From positions 1 through 64,000 of the forward strand of contig NZ_DASTAT010000028.1 in NCBI RefSeq assembly GCF_035712445.1: a stretch of 64,000 nt of DNA, in the 5' to 3' direction. A program made the translations under genes and the position numbers. The notes beneath the pieces are model-generated. The model was not told the origin of the DNA, did no database searches, and saw nothing but the letters and a program-made list of their open reading frames with translations. Below, one piece after another: positions 18,483 through 27,019 of this stretch (the stretch's first letter is position 1; each line of letters starts with the position of its first letter). This stretch comes from Oligoflexus sp. Lineage in GTDB: Bacteria; Bdellovibrionota_B; Oligoflexia; Oligoflexales; Oligoflexaceae.

Positions 18483-19766
18483 ATGCGCTTGAAACCAACC
18501 AGACAGGACGGCGAGAGATGGATAATTGTCATTGGCGGCGGCTTTGCCGGGATGAAGGCGGCCCTGGAGCTGGCCAATCAACCGAAAGTGCGGGTGCTCC
18601 TGCTTGATAAGAACAACCACCATCTCTTTCAGCCGCTTTTGTATCAGGTCGCCACAGCCGGTCTGAATCCCTCGGATATTGCCGTTCCGATTCGGGCTCA
18701 ATTCTCGGACGCGGCCAACGTTGAAGTGCACCTGGGCAAAGTCAAGGCCGTGCATCTGGATGAAAAGTATGTGGTCACTGAAAATCACGAAATCGAATAC
18801 GATGATCTGATCATTGCCACCGGCACGCAGCATAATTATTTCGGACATCCTGAATGGGAAGCCTTTGCTCCCGGTTTGAAGACGCTGGAGCAGGCCACCG
18901 AAATCCGCCGGCGGGTCCTTTCCGCGTTTGAATTGGCGGAAAACACCTTTGATCCCGCCCTGCAAAAAGAACTTTTGACCTTTGTCGTGGTCGGCGGTGG
19001 ACCGACCGGCGTGGAGATGGCCGGTGCGATCGCGGACATTGCGCGCACAGTTTTGGTGAAGGATTTCAAACATATCAACCCGGCCCAGGCCCATGTGGTT
19101 TTGGTCGAGGCCGCGCCTAAAATCATGAACTCCTTTGATGAAAAACTGGCCGAAAGAGCCAAAAAAGATCTTGAGGACATGGGCGTGGAAGTTCGCACCT
19201 CATCCATGGTGCAGAACATCAATGCCGAAGGCGTCCAGATCGGCGATCAGCTCATTCGCGCCCGCACTGTGATCTGGGGCGCGGGGGTAAAGGCGGCGCC
19301 TTTGCAATTCATCCCGGAAATTCCTTTGGATAAGGCCGGACGCGTGAAGGTGAACAAGGATCTTTCGATTCCGAATTACCCGAACGTTTTTGTAGTCGGT
19401 GATATGGCGTCTTTGGAAATAGCTCCAGGTCAATTCCTGCCGGGGCTTGCTCCTGCTGCCATGCAGGCCGGACGTCACGCCGCAAAGAATATTCTGCGGA
19501 CAATGGCCGGCAAAGCACGCGAGGATTTTGTTTACAATGACAAAGGACAGATGGCCACGATCGGCAAACACCGTGCGATCGCTCAAGCCGGTCGCCTGAA
19601 GATGACCGGTTTCATTGCCTGGCTTGCCTGGCTTTTCGTTCACGTCTTTTATCTCGTCACATTCCGCAATCGCCTTTCCGTCATGGCGCAATGGGCCTGG
19701 AGCTATACCTTCTCCAAGCGCGGCGCTCGCCTGATCACACAAAGGGAATGGAAACTCAGCACCTGA
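18483..19766 (+). CDS. ndh: Type II NADH dehydrogenase (NDH-2)
   Basis: This is a 427-residue FAD enzyme that oxidises NADH and reduces quinone at the inner membrane without pumping protons. Two Rossmann motifs are clear: the FAD site IVIGGGFAGMKAALEL (about 15-30) and the NADH site VVVGGGPTGVEMAGAI (about 175). It also has the FAD-binding VFVVGDMA and the quinone-side LAPAAMQAGRHAA. The C-terminus has a hydrophobic, aromatic anchor (WLAWLFVHVFYLVTF) that fixes the enzyme to the membrane. AAGGAGG lies before the ATG at 18483. With MenB elsewhere in the window, menaquinone is the likely acceptor. A perfect 10-bp hairpin follows. Confidence 0.95.
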   Translation: MRLKPTRQDGERWIIVIGGGFAGMKAALELANQPKVRVLLLDKNNHHLFQPLLYQVATAGLNPSDIAVPIRAQFSDAANVEVHLGKVKAVHLDEKYVVTENHEIEYDDLIIATGTQHNYFGHPEWEAFAPGLKTLEQATEIRRRVLSAFELAENTFDPALQKELLTFVVVGGGPTGVEMAGAIADIARTVLVKDFKHINPAQAHVVLVEAAPKIMNSFDEKLAERAKKDLEDMGVEVRTSSMVQNINAEGVQIGDQLIRARTVIWGAGVKAAPLQFIPEIPLDKAGRVKVNKDLSIPNYPNVFVVGDMASLEIAPGQFLPGLAPAAMQAGRHAAKNILRTMAGKAREDFVYNDKGQMATIGKHRAIAQAGRLKMTGFIAWLAWLFVHVFYLVTFRNRLSVMAQWAWSYTFSKRGARLITQREWKLST

Positions 19767-19787
19767 TTCACCGGAAGCATTCGCAAT

Positions 19788-19811
19788 GCGACAAGGGCTG
19801 TCCCTTGTCGC
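19788..19811 (+). terminator. Hairpin after ndh, no T-tract
   Basis: GCGACAAGGG pairs perfectly with CCCTTGTCGC around a CTGT loop, 21 nt after the NDH-2 stop. There is no poly-T, so it may be a weak terminator or a 3' stabiliser. Confidence 0.5.
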
Positions 19812-19923
19812 CTTCATTAGTCTTAATGACATAACTGAAATTCCGCGCACTTGAACTCGGTCTGCTTTTTGCAACGATCCGGGCAAGTCCGCTTCTGGAC
19901 GCTTGTTCATGGGAGTAAAAGCG

Positions 19924-20424
19924 ATGCAAAAGCTTTCCTTTTGGATCCTGATCGGTTTGATTTTGCCGCTGCCCGCCTGTCTTTCCACCATCATGGGAAC
20001 CAAGGATTCACGCAGCGAGGCCTATAAGATTCCAGAGCCTGGTGCCGACTGGGAACCGATTGATCCCGGCGAGGCTGATCGCGCCTATCGCAATCGCCTG
20101 GATCAGGCCATCCTGAATGTCAGTTCGGTCTGTGGTGAAGCTCGCTATAAACCTTTGGAAGAACTCTCGACCGACATCCTGAAGCAGCTGCCGGAACATG
20201 AGGTCGTCGATGCTCCCAAAAGCGCTATGGTCGGCGGTCATCCGGCTTTGATCACGGAAGCGCGCGGGCAGGTGGATGGAAAACCTTTGAATGTTCGCAT
20301 CGGTGTGGTGCGGACGGATACCTGTCTCTATGATTTCATCCTGGCCGGCCCCAAGCTCGATTCCAGCAGCCGTATGGCCTTTGACCGCTCGCTCCAAGGT
20401 TTCCAGGAAAGAGCCGCTCGATGA
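19924..20424 (+). CDS. Lipoprotein at the head of the Mla-type operon
   Basis: This is a 166-residue protein with signal ILPLPACLS and lipobox LPAC. I took the ATG at 19924, since GGGAG lies 8 nt before it; the upstream ATG at 19909 sits before that ribosome site. The mature part has two cysteines (VCGEAR, TCLYD) that may pair, and a mixed alpha/beta core with a conserved-looking GGHPALITEARG. Its stop overlaps mlaE (ATGA), so it belongs to the transporter operon. It is not MlaA-like or MlaB-like by eye. It may be an accessory lipoprotein helping lipid handling; no family recognised. Confidence 0.7.
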   Translation: MQKLSFWILIGLILPLPACLSTIMGTKDSRSEAYKIPEPGADWEPIDPGEADRAYRNRLDQAILNVSSVCGEARYKPLEELSTDILKQLPEHEVVDAPKSAMVGGHPALITEARGQVDGKPLNVRIGVVRTDTCLYDFILAGPKLDSSSRMAFDRSLQGFQERAAR

Positions 20425-21224
20425 CAAAAAGATCGCATGGCGTACCGCTCTTTCTTTATCATGTGGGAACTCCTCTGGCCCATGCGGCTGAAGTCGTTGC
20501 CGACTTCCTTTATATGGCCAAGGACGTTCTGATCAGTGTCCCGAAGGCCCTCAAATCACCGGGCGTGATCATCGAACGCTTTCAATCCCTCGTAATCAGC
20601 TCGTGGTTTCTGGTCGTGATCACCTCCTTTGCCACGGGTGCAGCCATGGCTCTTCAGTTCGGTCAGGGCATGTCCCGCTTCGGCGGCAAACTCTATGTGC
20701 CGAACATCATCGCCTTTGCCATCGTGCGGGCGCTTGGTCCGGTGTTCGCCTGTCTGATGGTGGCTGCGCGTTCCGGGGGTGGCGTGGCGGCTGAACTGGG
20801 ATCCATGAAGATCACCCAGCAGATAGACGCCCTCAGGGCCCTGGGCACAAAGCCCGAGGAAAAGCTGGTGGCGCCGATCGTCATCGCCTTGGTCTGCGGC
20901 ATGCCCTTTCTTACGTTCCTGGCCGATATCGCCGGCATTGCCGGTGGGCTATTGGTTTCCATCAGCAGCCTTGGGATCGCGCCTTCGCTTTATATTGAAA
21001 AGACCATGAATGCCGTACCCTTCGATGATCTTCTGTTCAGTCTTGCCAAGACTTCGATCTTCGGCGGCGTCATCGGCCTTATCTCGTGTTTCATGGGCAT
21101 GCGTACGCAGACCGGAACGTCCGGGATCGGTATTGCCACCACCACGGCCATCGTTGTTGCGAATATATTTGTCCTGGTGGGCGATTTTTTCATCACCAAG
21201 TTGCAATGGATGCTGCAATGGTAG
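20421..21224 (+). CDS. mlaE: MlaE-family phospholipid ABC permease
   Basis: This is a 267-residue inner-membrane permease with about five or six hydrophobic segments. The core has the conserved E-loop region AARSGGGVAAELGSMKITQQIDALRALG, in which the EQIDAL-type motif contacts the ATPase and defines the MlaE/TTG2B family. The length is normal. It moves phospholipids between the outer and inner membrane with MlaF and MlaD. It overlaps the upstream lipoprotein by ATGA and the downstream ATPase start, so translation is coupled. Confidence 0.93.
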   Translation: MTKRSHGVPLFLYHVGTPLAHAAEVVADFLYMAKDVLISVPKALKSPGVIIERFQSLVISSWFLVVITSFATGAAMALQFGQGMSRFGGKLYVPNIIAFAIVRALGPVFACLMVAARSGGGVAAELGSMKITQQIDALRALGTKPEEKLVAPIVIALVCGMPFLTFLADIAGIAGGLLVSISSLGIAPSLYIEKTMNAVPFDDLLFSLAKTSIFGGVIGLISCFMGMRTQTGTSGIGIATTTAIVVANIFVLVGDFFITKLQWMLQW

Positions 21225-21967
21225 AGAACGCAGGGACAACCCTGCTTTCCATTCGAGGCCTTGAAACGCGTTTTGGTTCCAAAGTGATTCATAGCGGACT
21301 CGACCTTGACGTCAAGGCCGGGGAAATCCTGGTCCTCTTCGGCGGCTCCGGCACGGGGAAGAGCACGCTTCTGAGAGCCATCATCGGTCTTGATGCTCCG
21401 GCTGCCGGGTCCATTTTTCTGGATGGCGAGGACATCACGCAGTTCGATGAAAGCGCGTGGCGGGAAGTACGGAAAAAGGTCGGCTACTCCTTTCAGAATG
21501 GGGCTCTGTTCGATAGTCTGACCGTCGCGGAAAATCTGGAATATCCCCTGCGGGAATTGACAGACATGCCTCCTGACGAAAGGCAGAAGGCGATTCATGA
21601 CATGCTCGAACGCATCGGGATGCCGGATATCGCCCAACTTTATCCTTCTGAATTGAGCGGTGGGATGCAAAAACGCGTGGGCATGGCCCGCGCTTTGATG
21701 CTGAATCCGGCGCTTATTCTCTATGATGAACCCACGGCGGGACTGGATCCGGCCAACATCAAAAAAATTTCGGGCCTCATGCTGGATCGCAAGGCCCATG
21801 GACAGACCGGTATTCTGGTGACTCACGATGTACCCTGCGCTTTGGCTGTCGGGGATCGCATTGCCTTTTTGCATGAAGGCAGGATTGCCGTGATTCAGGA
21901 TCGTGCCGCGATCGACCGGGAACCGGACGAACGCATTGAGGCTTATATCAAGGGAGACGTCGAGTGA
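21218..21967 (+). CDS. mlaF: MlaF-type ATPase
   Basis: This is a 249-residue ATPase. Motifs: Walker A GGSGTGKST, Q-loop SFQNGALFDSLTV (the Phe-Gln-x-Gly-ALF is typical of MlaF), signature ELSGGMQKRVGMARAL, Walker B LILYDEPTAGLDP and switch VTHDV. I chose ATG 21218, which overlaps the mlaE stop (ATGGTAG) and has GGA 7 nt upstream; ATG 21206, four codons earlier, is also possible. It powers the lipid permease. Confidence 0.93.
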   Translation: MVENAGTTLLSIRGLETRFGSKVIHSGLDLDVKAGEILVLFGGSGTGKSTLLRAIIGLDAPAAGSIFLDGEDITQFDESAWREVRKKVGYSFQNGALFDSLTVAENLEYPLRELTDMPPDERQKAIHDMLERIGMPDIAQLYPSELSGGMQKRVGMARALMLNPALILYDEPTAGLDPANIKKISGLMLDRKAHGQTGILVTHDVPCALAVGDRIAFLHEGRIAVIQDRAAIDREPDERIEAYIKGDVE

Positions 21968-22836
21968 AAGTGGCAAGCGTAAGAACCAAAATCAAGCTGG
22001 GTGTTTTTGTCATTTGCGTGGCAGCGGTCGCGGGACTGACCCTTCTCCTCGCAGGCGACAACGTCAATCTCTTTAAAAAATCCCGGAAATATCAGGCTCA
22101 TTTCACCAATACCTCGGGCCTGATCGAAGGCGCTCCCGTGCGCATCGGTGGGGTGGAAGTCGGTCACGTTTCGAATATCAAAATCGAATCACCGAACGGG
22201 GCCTTGGCCATCGTCGCCATCCTGAGCGTCGACAGCCCCTATTATGATCTGATCAGCCCGAGCGCCTCGGTGGCCCTGGAAACCCAGGGTCTTTTGGGGG
22301 ATAAATTCGTCTCGCTCTATCCCGGGAACACGGCAGGAACGAACAACCTGCCTGAAGGTTCGGTGATTGCGACCCGTGAAGCGGATAACCTTGCCAAGAT
22401 GGTCGAGAAGTCATCTGTGATCATGGATCAGGTCAGCAACACGACGAAAAAAATCGACGAATTCGCCGCCGGCCTTCCCGATGCTCAAATCGTCGGAACT
22501 GCCGCCGAGGACGTTACGGTTTCCACCCGCGCCCTGCGGCAGATCATGACGCGCATGGCCGCCGAGGATTCGATGTTCGCCATGCTGAATGATCCCGCCT
22601 CCAAACGCATGCTGCGCAATAGCCTTGCGAGCATGGAAAGCGCCACCGCTCATTTGGATTCAGTGGCGAAGAAAATAGATGCCGGCCAGGGTACCCTTGG
22701 GGCCTTGGTGAATGACCGCAGCATGTATGAGGACATGCGTTCCATCCTGGGACGCATAGATCGCGGCAAGATCGCCCGGCGGGTCTTCATCGAAGCGGCC
22801 GAGCAGGACGGCAAGGACAAGGAAAATCCTCGTTGA
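21964..22836 (+). CDS. mlaD: MlaD-like MCE-domain protein
   Basis: This is a 290-residue protein with one N-terminal membrane anchor (LGVFVICVAAVAGLTLLLA) and a periplasmic MCE domain (about 40-120). The MCE domain is shown by FTNTSGLIEGAPVRIGGVEVGHV and SVALETQGLLGDKFVSL. The 170-residue tail is largely helical, longer than E. coli MlaD (183 residues total), and may form a tube or barrel as in longer MCE proteins. The start is GTG, overlapping the mlaF stop (GTGA). It binds phospholipid on the periplasmic side of the transporter. Confidence 0.92.
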   Translation: MKVASVRTKIKLGVFVICVAAVAGLTLLLAGDNVNLFKKSRKYQAHFTNTSGLIEGAPVRIGGVEVGHVSNIKIESPNGALAIVAILSVDSPYYDLISPSASVALETQGLLGDKFVSLYPGNTAGTNNLPEGSVIATREADNLAKMVEKSSVIMDQVSNTTKKIDEFAAGLPDAQIVGTAAEDVTVSTRALRQIMTRMAAEDSMFAMLNDPASKRMLRNSLASMESATAHLDSVAKKIDAGQGTLGALVNDRSMYEDMRSILGRIDRGKIARRVFIEAAEQDGKDKENPR

Positions 22837-22840
22837 GGCG

Positions 22841-23533
22841 TCAGGCGGCGTGAAGCGTCACGCCGATCTCGTAGCAGCGCTCGAAGATTTCACTCATTTG
22901 ATCATTGCTCATATAAAGCGGCGTTCCCTTCGGCCTTGGCAGGACGATACGCCGATGATAGGTTTTTTTGTCCAACACCGGCAGCCGGCCGAAATCATAA
23001 GAAATCATCCATTTTTCCGTGGTTTCCAGCTTCGATGTGAAGTTATTGGTCACAAAGCCACCATCGATGCAGCCATCGAAATGCGGCACGAAGTTGGTGA
23101 GGAAGGGAATGGTCGAGGACTTGATGATGACTTTATAGGCCAGGTCGGAAGGATGGGCGAGGATATCCTCCATCACGAAGCTGCGGCTTTTCAGGCTCAC
23201 ATAGCCGACGAAGAAATGCCGGAGCCCGATGCTCGCGAAACTCTCGGGATTGGCAATGAAAGGTTGCACAAGAGTCCGCAGTGTTTCGCCTTGCATATCG
23301 TAAGGCGGAAGAAAACGCTTCAAGGGTTTACTGATAAGGAAATCGCGGGCCGTTTGAAACCATTGCAGCGAGCGCATTGCATCGCTGCTGCTGTAGGTGA
23401 GATACGCTGCATGACTTCCCGAGGAGACAGAGCACACCACATCAGGAACAAGACGCCGTTCTCGCAAACCGCATAAAAAACCGGTTAAACCGATTCCCCA
23501 AAGACCGCCTCCTGGCAAGGAAAATTCCAGCAT
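22841..23533 (-). CDS. Patatin-like phospholipase
   Basis: This is a 230-residue protein. The N-terminus has the oxyanion-loop type pattern PGGGLWGIGLTG (GGGxxG), and near residue 46 is SVSSG, a variant of the GxSxG nucleophile elbow in which the first Gly is Ser; the catalytic serine is the middle one. The Asp of the dyad is in CIDGGFV (DGG). So catalysis is plausible although the elbow is unusual. No signal peptide is seen, as for cytoplasmic patatins. The start is 23533, with GGAGGTG upstream; the longer frame has none. The gene converges on mlaD with a 4-nt gap. Confidence 0.82.
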   Translation of the reverse strand: MLEFSLPGGGLWGIGLTGFLCGLRERRLVPDVVCSVSSGSHAAYLTYSSSDAMRSLQWFQTARDFLISKPLKRFLPPYDMQGETLRTLVQPFIANPESFASIGLRHFFVGYVSLKSRSFVMEDILAHPSDLAYKVIIKSSTIPFLTNFVPHFDGCIDGGFVTNNFTSKLETTEKWMISYDFGRLPVLDKKTYHRRIVLPRPKGTPLYMSNDQMSEIFERCYEIGVTLHAA

Positions 23534-23631
23534 ATGTTCACCTCCTGCACATTGAGCCTTCCTTGAAAGCAGACGATATCTCCTATCGTCATAACGTAAG
23601 CAATGCGAATTCAATGCCACGCTTTACAAAT

Positions 23632-23656
23632 AAAAAAAGGAAGCCTTCCGGCTTCC
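23632..23656 (-). terminator. Terminator of the GlsB-like gene (minus strand)
   Basis: The GGAAGCC/GGCTTCC stem has a TTCC loop. On the minus strand it is followed by seven T residues (the A-run 23632-23638). It lies 30 nt after the GlsB-like stop. Confidence 0.88.
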
Positions 23657-23685
23657 CCTCTCAATGTCGCTATTTCAAAACCCGT

Positions 23686-23949
23686 TCACGTTCGCTGCGC
23701 ACGATGAATGAGGCGCAGCAGAAGCAGCAAAACTATCGCACCGATGAAGGCCACGAAAATAGTTCCGGCCAGCCCACCGAAAGGGGCTCCGACTCCGAGC
23801 TCACGGAAAAGAAAACCGCCGATGAAGGCACCGACGATACCGATCACTATATCACCGAGTACTCCGTATCCTCCGCCGACGACAGCGGATGCGAGCCAGC
23901 CCGCAATCAAACCAATAACAGCCCAAATCAAAATCGTTTCCAAACCCAT
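23686..23949 (-). CDS. GlsB/YeaQ/YmgE-family membrane protein
   Basis: This is an 87-residue protein with three glycine-rich membrane segments. The pattern is WAVIGLIAGWLASAVVGGG, then GDIVIGIVGAFIGGFLF, then AGTIFVAFIGAIVLLLLLRL, typical of the transglycosylase-associated/GlsB family linked to stress. I chose the ATG at 23949 (MGLETILIW), with AAAGGGGA upstream; the frame from 24009 has an unlikely N-terminus. It is a single-gene unit with its own terminator. The molecular function of the family is not known. Confidence 0.92.
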   Translation of the reverse strand: MGLETILIWAVIGLIAGWLASAVVGGGYGVLGDIVIGIVGAFIGGFLFRELGVGAPFGGLAGTIFVAFIGAIVLLLLLRLIHRAQRT

Positions 23950-24040
23950 ATATGTCCCCTTTACGCAGGTTACCGTGATACCATCACAATCCCATTTCGT
24001 TCTTTGCAAGAGTTTTGCCAGGCTCGGGGGTCATGCGGGG

Positions 24041-24694
24041 TCAGAGGAAGCCCGTTCCGTTCAGAGCGGCTTCATGGGCAGGAATGGATTTCAGCCAGCC
24101 CGTGAGGGAAAGGCGCTGGCGCTTCGGGGCCCGGACTTCATGCGGAAAGCGCTGGCTATCGAAGAGGACGAGGGTACCGAAAGCGGGTGAAACAATTTTG
24201 AGAATGCGGTCCTCATCCTCGGGGTCATAGATCACCAGCTCACCTCCGTCCTGGCTTTGCCAATCCTTGTTCAGGAAAAAGACCAGCGACAGACGGCGGC
24301 CGTTGTCGTTTTGAAAGCGATCGCGGTGCTTTTGATAAAATGCACCCGCCTCGTAAACTGCAAAGTGGCACTCAAAAGCATTGATGGAAAGATAAAGCCC
24401 CTGATTGACCGCACGGCTCCAGCTGCGAACGAGTTCGAACCAGGCCGCCACTGCCGGCTGGGGATCGCTGGGGTCCAGCCAATGAATGCGATCACTGCGA
24501 ATGGTTTGCGCTTCGTGCTTCTGATGACCTTTGCCGATCTGGGCCGGAGTCGAAGCGCCTTCAGCATAGCGCCTTCGCCATTCCTGCAGCAGAGCTTCCG
24601 TCTGCGCCGGGGGCAAGGCGTCGGGAATCACGGCATAGCCGTCGATCGCCAGCTGATCCAGAGTCTCCGAACGCTCGGCAAAGGTCTTTCTCAT
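24041..24694 (-). CDS. 2OG-Fe(II) oxygenase (prolyl-4-hydroxylase-like)
   Basis: This is a 217-residue protein. The iron ligands are the HxD of YQKHRD (H123, D125) and H185 in FPHEV; R194 in RLSL is the usual 2-oxoglutarate-binding arginine. FFLN and GGELVIYD strands fit the double-stranded beta-helix. Bacterial relatives act on proline in proteins or on small substrates. The ATG at 24694 shares a base with the menB stop (TGATG), so it is co-translated with menB. An in-frame TTG 12 nt upstream seems less likely. The substrate is unknown. Confidence 0.88.
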   Translation of the reverse strand: MRKTFAERSETLDQLAIDGYAVIPDALPPAQTEALLQEWRRRYAEGASTPAQIGKGHQKHEAQTIRSDRIHWLDPSDPQPAVAAWFELVRSWSRAVNQGLYLSINAFECHFAVYEAGAFYQKHRDRFQNDNGRRLSLVFFLNKDWQSQDGGELVIYDPEDEDRILKIVSPAFGTLVLFDSQRFPHEVRAPKRQRLSLTGWLKSIPAHEAALNGTGFL

Positions 24695-25581
24695 CAGTAA
24701 GGCCAAGGGAAGTTGGAATAGTCCTGCTTACGCTTTTCCAAAAAGGCCCGACGGCCTTCTTCAGCCTCGTCGGTACCATAGGCAAGGCGGGTAGCTTCCC
24801 CGGCGAAGAGCTGCTGACCGACAAGGCCGTCGTCGATCATGTTGAAACCAAACTTCAGCATGCGAATGGCCGTTGGTGATTTGCTGTTGATCTCACCAGC
24901 CCATTCCAGAGCCACGTCTTCCAACTGCTCATGCGGCACGACCTTGTTCACCATGCCCATGGCCATGGCTTCCTCGGCGCTGTAGTTGGCACCCAGGAAA
25001 AAGATTTCGCGCGCTCTTTTCTGTCCGACCATGCGGGCCAGATATGCCGAACCAAAAGCACCGTCGAAGCTGGCGACGTCCGCATCGGTCTGTTTGAAGA
25101 TGGCATGTTCGCGACTGGCAAGGGTCAGATCGCAGACGACATGAAGACTGTGACCACCACCTACGGCCCAGCCCGGTACGACGGCGATCACGACCTTGGG
25201 CATGAAACGGATCAATCGCTGCACTTCAAGAATATGCAGGCGACCGAGGCGGGTCGGGGCCGCTGCATTATCTTCATACTGATAACCGTCCTTGCCGCGA
25301 ATGCGCTGATCCCCACCGGAACAGAAGGCCCAGCCCCCATCCTTCGGTGATGGACCATTCCCGGTGAGCAGCACCGTGCCAACGTCAGCGCTGCAGCGTG
25401 CATGATCCAATGCGGTATAAAGTTCATCCACTGTTTTCGGACGGAAGGCATTGCGCACTTCAGGTCGGTTGAAGGCGACCCGAACAGTTCCCTGCCCTAT
25501 GGCCCGGTGGTAAGTGATATCGGAAAAATCAAAGCCAGGAACTTTTTCCCAGCTGGCGGCGCGAAAAAGTGGAGAAACCAT
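24694..25581 (-). CDS. menB: 1,4-dihydroxy-2-naphthoyl-CoA synthase (MenB)
   Basis: This is a 295-residue crotonase-fold enzyme of menaquinone biosynthesis that closes the naphthoate ring from o-succinylbenzoyl-CoA. It matches the family: VRNAFRPKTVDEL, FCSGGDQRIRG (oxyanion loop), PGWAVGGGHSLHVVCDLTLAS, DADVASFDGAFGSAYLARMVGQKRAREIFFLG, and a C-terminal NFPWPY. No other men genes lie beside it. I chose ATG 25581 (MVSPLF) because TGAGG lies 6 nt upstream; ATG 25593 is the alternative. It is coupled to the following oxygenase gene. Confidence 0.95.
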   Translation of the reverse strand: MVSPLFRAASWEKVPGFDFSDITYHRAIGQGTVRVAFNRPEVRNAFRPKTVDELYTALDHARCSADVGTVLLTGNGPSPKDGGWAFCSGGDQRIRGKDGYQYEDNAAAPTRLGRLHILEVQRLIRFMPKVVIAVVPGWAVGGGHSLHVVCDLTLASREHAIFKQTDADVASFDGAFGSAYLARMVGQKRAREIFFLGANYSAEEAMAMGMVNKVVPHEQLEDVALEWAGEINSKSPTAIRMLKFGFNMIDDGLVGQQLFAGEATRLAYGTDEAEEGRRAFLEKRKQDYSNFPWPY

Positions 25582-25650
25582 GACGTACCTCATGTTGAGC
25601 CGAATCAGGCCTCTTTTATTCAACAGTTCACGCCAGGGGGTCAAACACAA

Positions 25651-26424
25651 TCAGTCGAATTGCACGCAGAGTAGGCTGAGTGCTCCGTGCTCCATCCCCT
25701 GAATGGGAAATCGAACATCCTGCAGTCCCTGCCATGCTGCACCCAGAGCGACAAGAAGCGGGGCATAATGATCATTGGTCGGATGGTTCTTGCGGAAAAG
25801 GGGCTGGATAAAGCGCGGCTCCACCAGAGCGTCCTTGTCCCGAGCCAGAAGACGTTCCTGCAGCCAGCGATCGAAGTCAGTCACCCACTCTGGCGCATCC
25901 GTCCGTCCCTCCTCGAAGGCCCCGAGGTTATGGGTGGCGGCGCCAGTCCCGATGATCAGAAAACCCTCGCGACGCAAAACGGCGAGTCTCTCTCCGATTT
26001 CAAAAAAGCGTGGGAACTTATCCTTAAGCCTTAAAGCCAGCGGCAGTATGGGAAAGGCAGCATCCGGATACATATGCATGAGGGGCACCCAGGCCCCGTG
26101 GTCCAGGCCTCGCTCCACTTCATCCAATGGACCGATGCAGGCCTGCACCCGCGCTCTTTGCTCGGGTGAAAAACCATGGGCCTTATACTGAATCTTTTTC
26201 AGCTCCTCGCCAAAGCCGGCAAAGTCATGAATTGTCGGCAAGGGATCGGAGCAGGAGATTTGCATCGCGTGTTCCCACCAGTGGGCGGAAATCACGATGA
26301 TGCCTTCCGGGGCCGGCAGGGCCTTGGCCCAGGCGCGGAAGTGCGCGGCCTGATTGTGATCGAGAGCCTTGCTGGGAGCGCCGTGAGAGACGAAGAGAAC
26401 GGGCATGCGAGAAGCGTCAGACAT
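25651..26424 (-). CDS. ygiD: Extradiol ring-cleavage dioxygenase (YgiD/LigB family)
   Basis: This is a 257-residue cytoplasmic protein. Family features: FVSHGAPSKAL with the metal His, VISAHWWE, RGLDHGAWVPLMHMYPDAAFPILPL and HNLGAFEEG. The HGAP, SAH, DHG and HNL histidines are those of the metal site of YgiD-type 4,5-DOPA dioxygenases. In E. coli, YgiD opens DOPA and related catechols. AAGGGGG precedes the ATG. It lies 70 nt upstream of menB on the same strand and 14 nt after the receiver gene, so all could be one transcription unit. The natural substrate is unknown. Confidence 0.88.
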   Translation of the reverse strand: MSDASRMPVLFVSHGAPSKALDHNQAAHFRAWAKALPAPEGIIVISAHWWEHAMQISCSDPLPTIHDFAGFGEELKKIQYKAHGFSPEQRARVQACIGPLDEVERGLDHGAWVPLMHMYPDAAFPILPLALRLKDKFPRFFEIGERLAVLRREGFLIIGTGAATHNLGAFEEGRTDAPEWVTDFDRWLQERLLARDKDALVEPRFIQPLFRKNHPTNDHYAPLLVALGAAWQGLQDVRFPIQGMEHGALSLLCVQFD

Positions 26425-26438
26425 GGCGTTGCGCCCCC

Positions 26439-26834
26439 TTAGCCGGAATTCGAATGCTGCTGATTGGTGCGCGCACTGGAAATGATGGCCTGACAGAGTT
26501 TGTCATAGTCGACAGGCTTATTGAGAAGATCACGGGCACCAAGTCTCCGCGCTTCTTCCAGACTGATTTCGGAATAGCCGCTCACCAAAAAAACCATGGG
26601 TTTGCGTTTGGTCATGCTGCTGATCCGGGTCAGCAATTCGACGCCACTACCATTGGGCATGCGCACATCACTGACAACGACATCAAAATCATTCTTGCAG
26701 ATCAACTGAAAAGCGGCATCGCCGCTTTCCGCCTCGAGTACTTGAAAACCCTTATCGATTAATATAAACGCGACCAGTTCACGCAACACCGGCTCGTCAT
26801 CCACTACCAGCACCGAAATTGGATTTTCGTTCAT
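26439..26834 (-). CDS. Stand-alone response-regulator receiver protein
   Basis: This is a 131-residue protein consisting of one receiver domain. The acidic pair is VDDE (D12, D13), the phosphoacceptor D56 is in VVVSDVRMP, the switch serine is in FLVSGYS and the lysine is in NKP. All key residues are present, so it can probably be phosphorylated. It has no output domain. The ATG at 26834 has GGGTG upstream. It lies divergent from the histidine-kinase-like gene at 27020, so that protein is a candidate partner, but its ATPase looks decayed. Confidence 0.9.
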   Translation of the reverse strand: MNENPISVLVVDDEPVLRELVAFILIDKGFQVLEAESGDAAFQLICKNDFDVVVSDVRMPNGSGVELLTRISSMTKRKPMVFLVSGYSEISLEEARRLGARDLLNKPVDYDKLCQAIISSARTNQQHSNSG

Positions 26835-27019
26835 TTGTAACACCCATGAGACTTTCGCAGGCCTTAGGTCCTTATAATACAGAAGGCCCCGGGTTCCCTC
26901 AGCTTTTTTTTACTCTTTGGGAGTTCTTCACAAAAGGCGCACGGCAGCCTATGCTCTGCGGCCTTATCCCTCAGCAAATATAGCCGATACCAATCATTAT
27001 CGTGGCCAGTATCCAGGAC

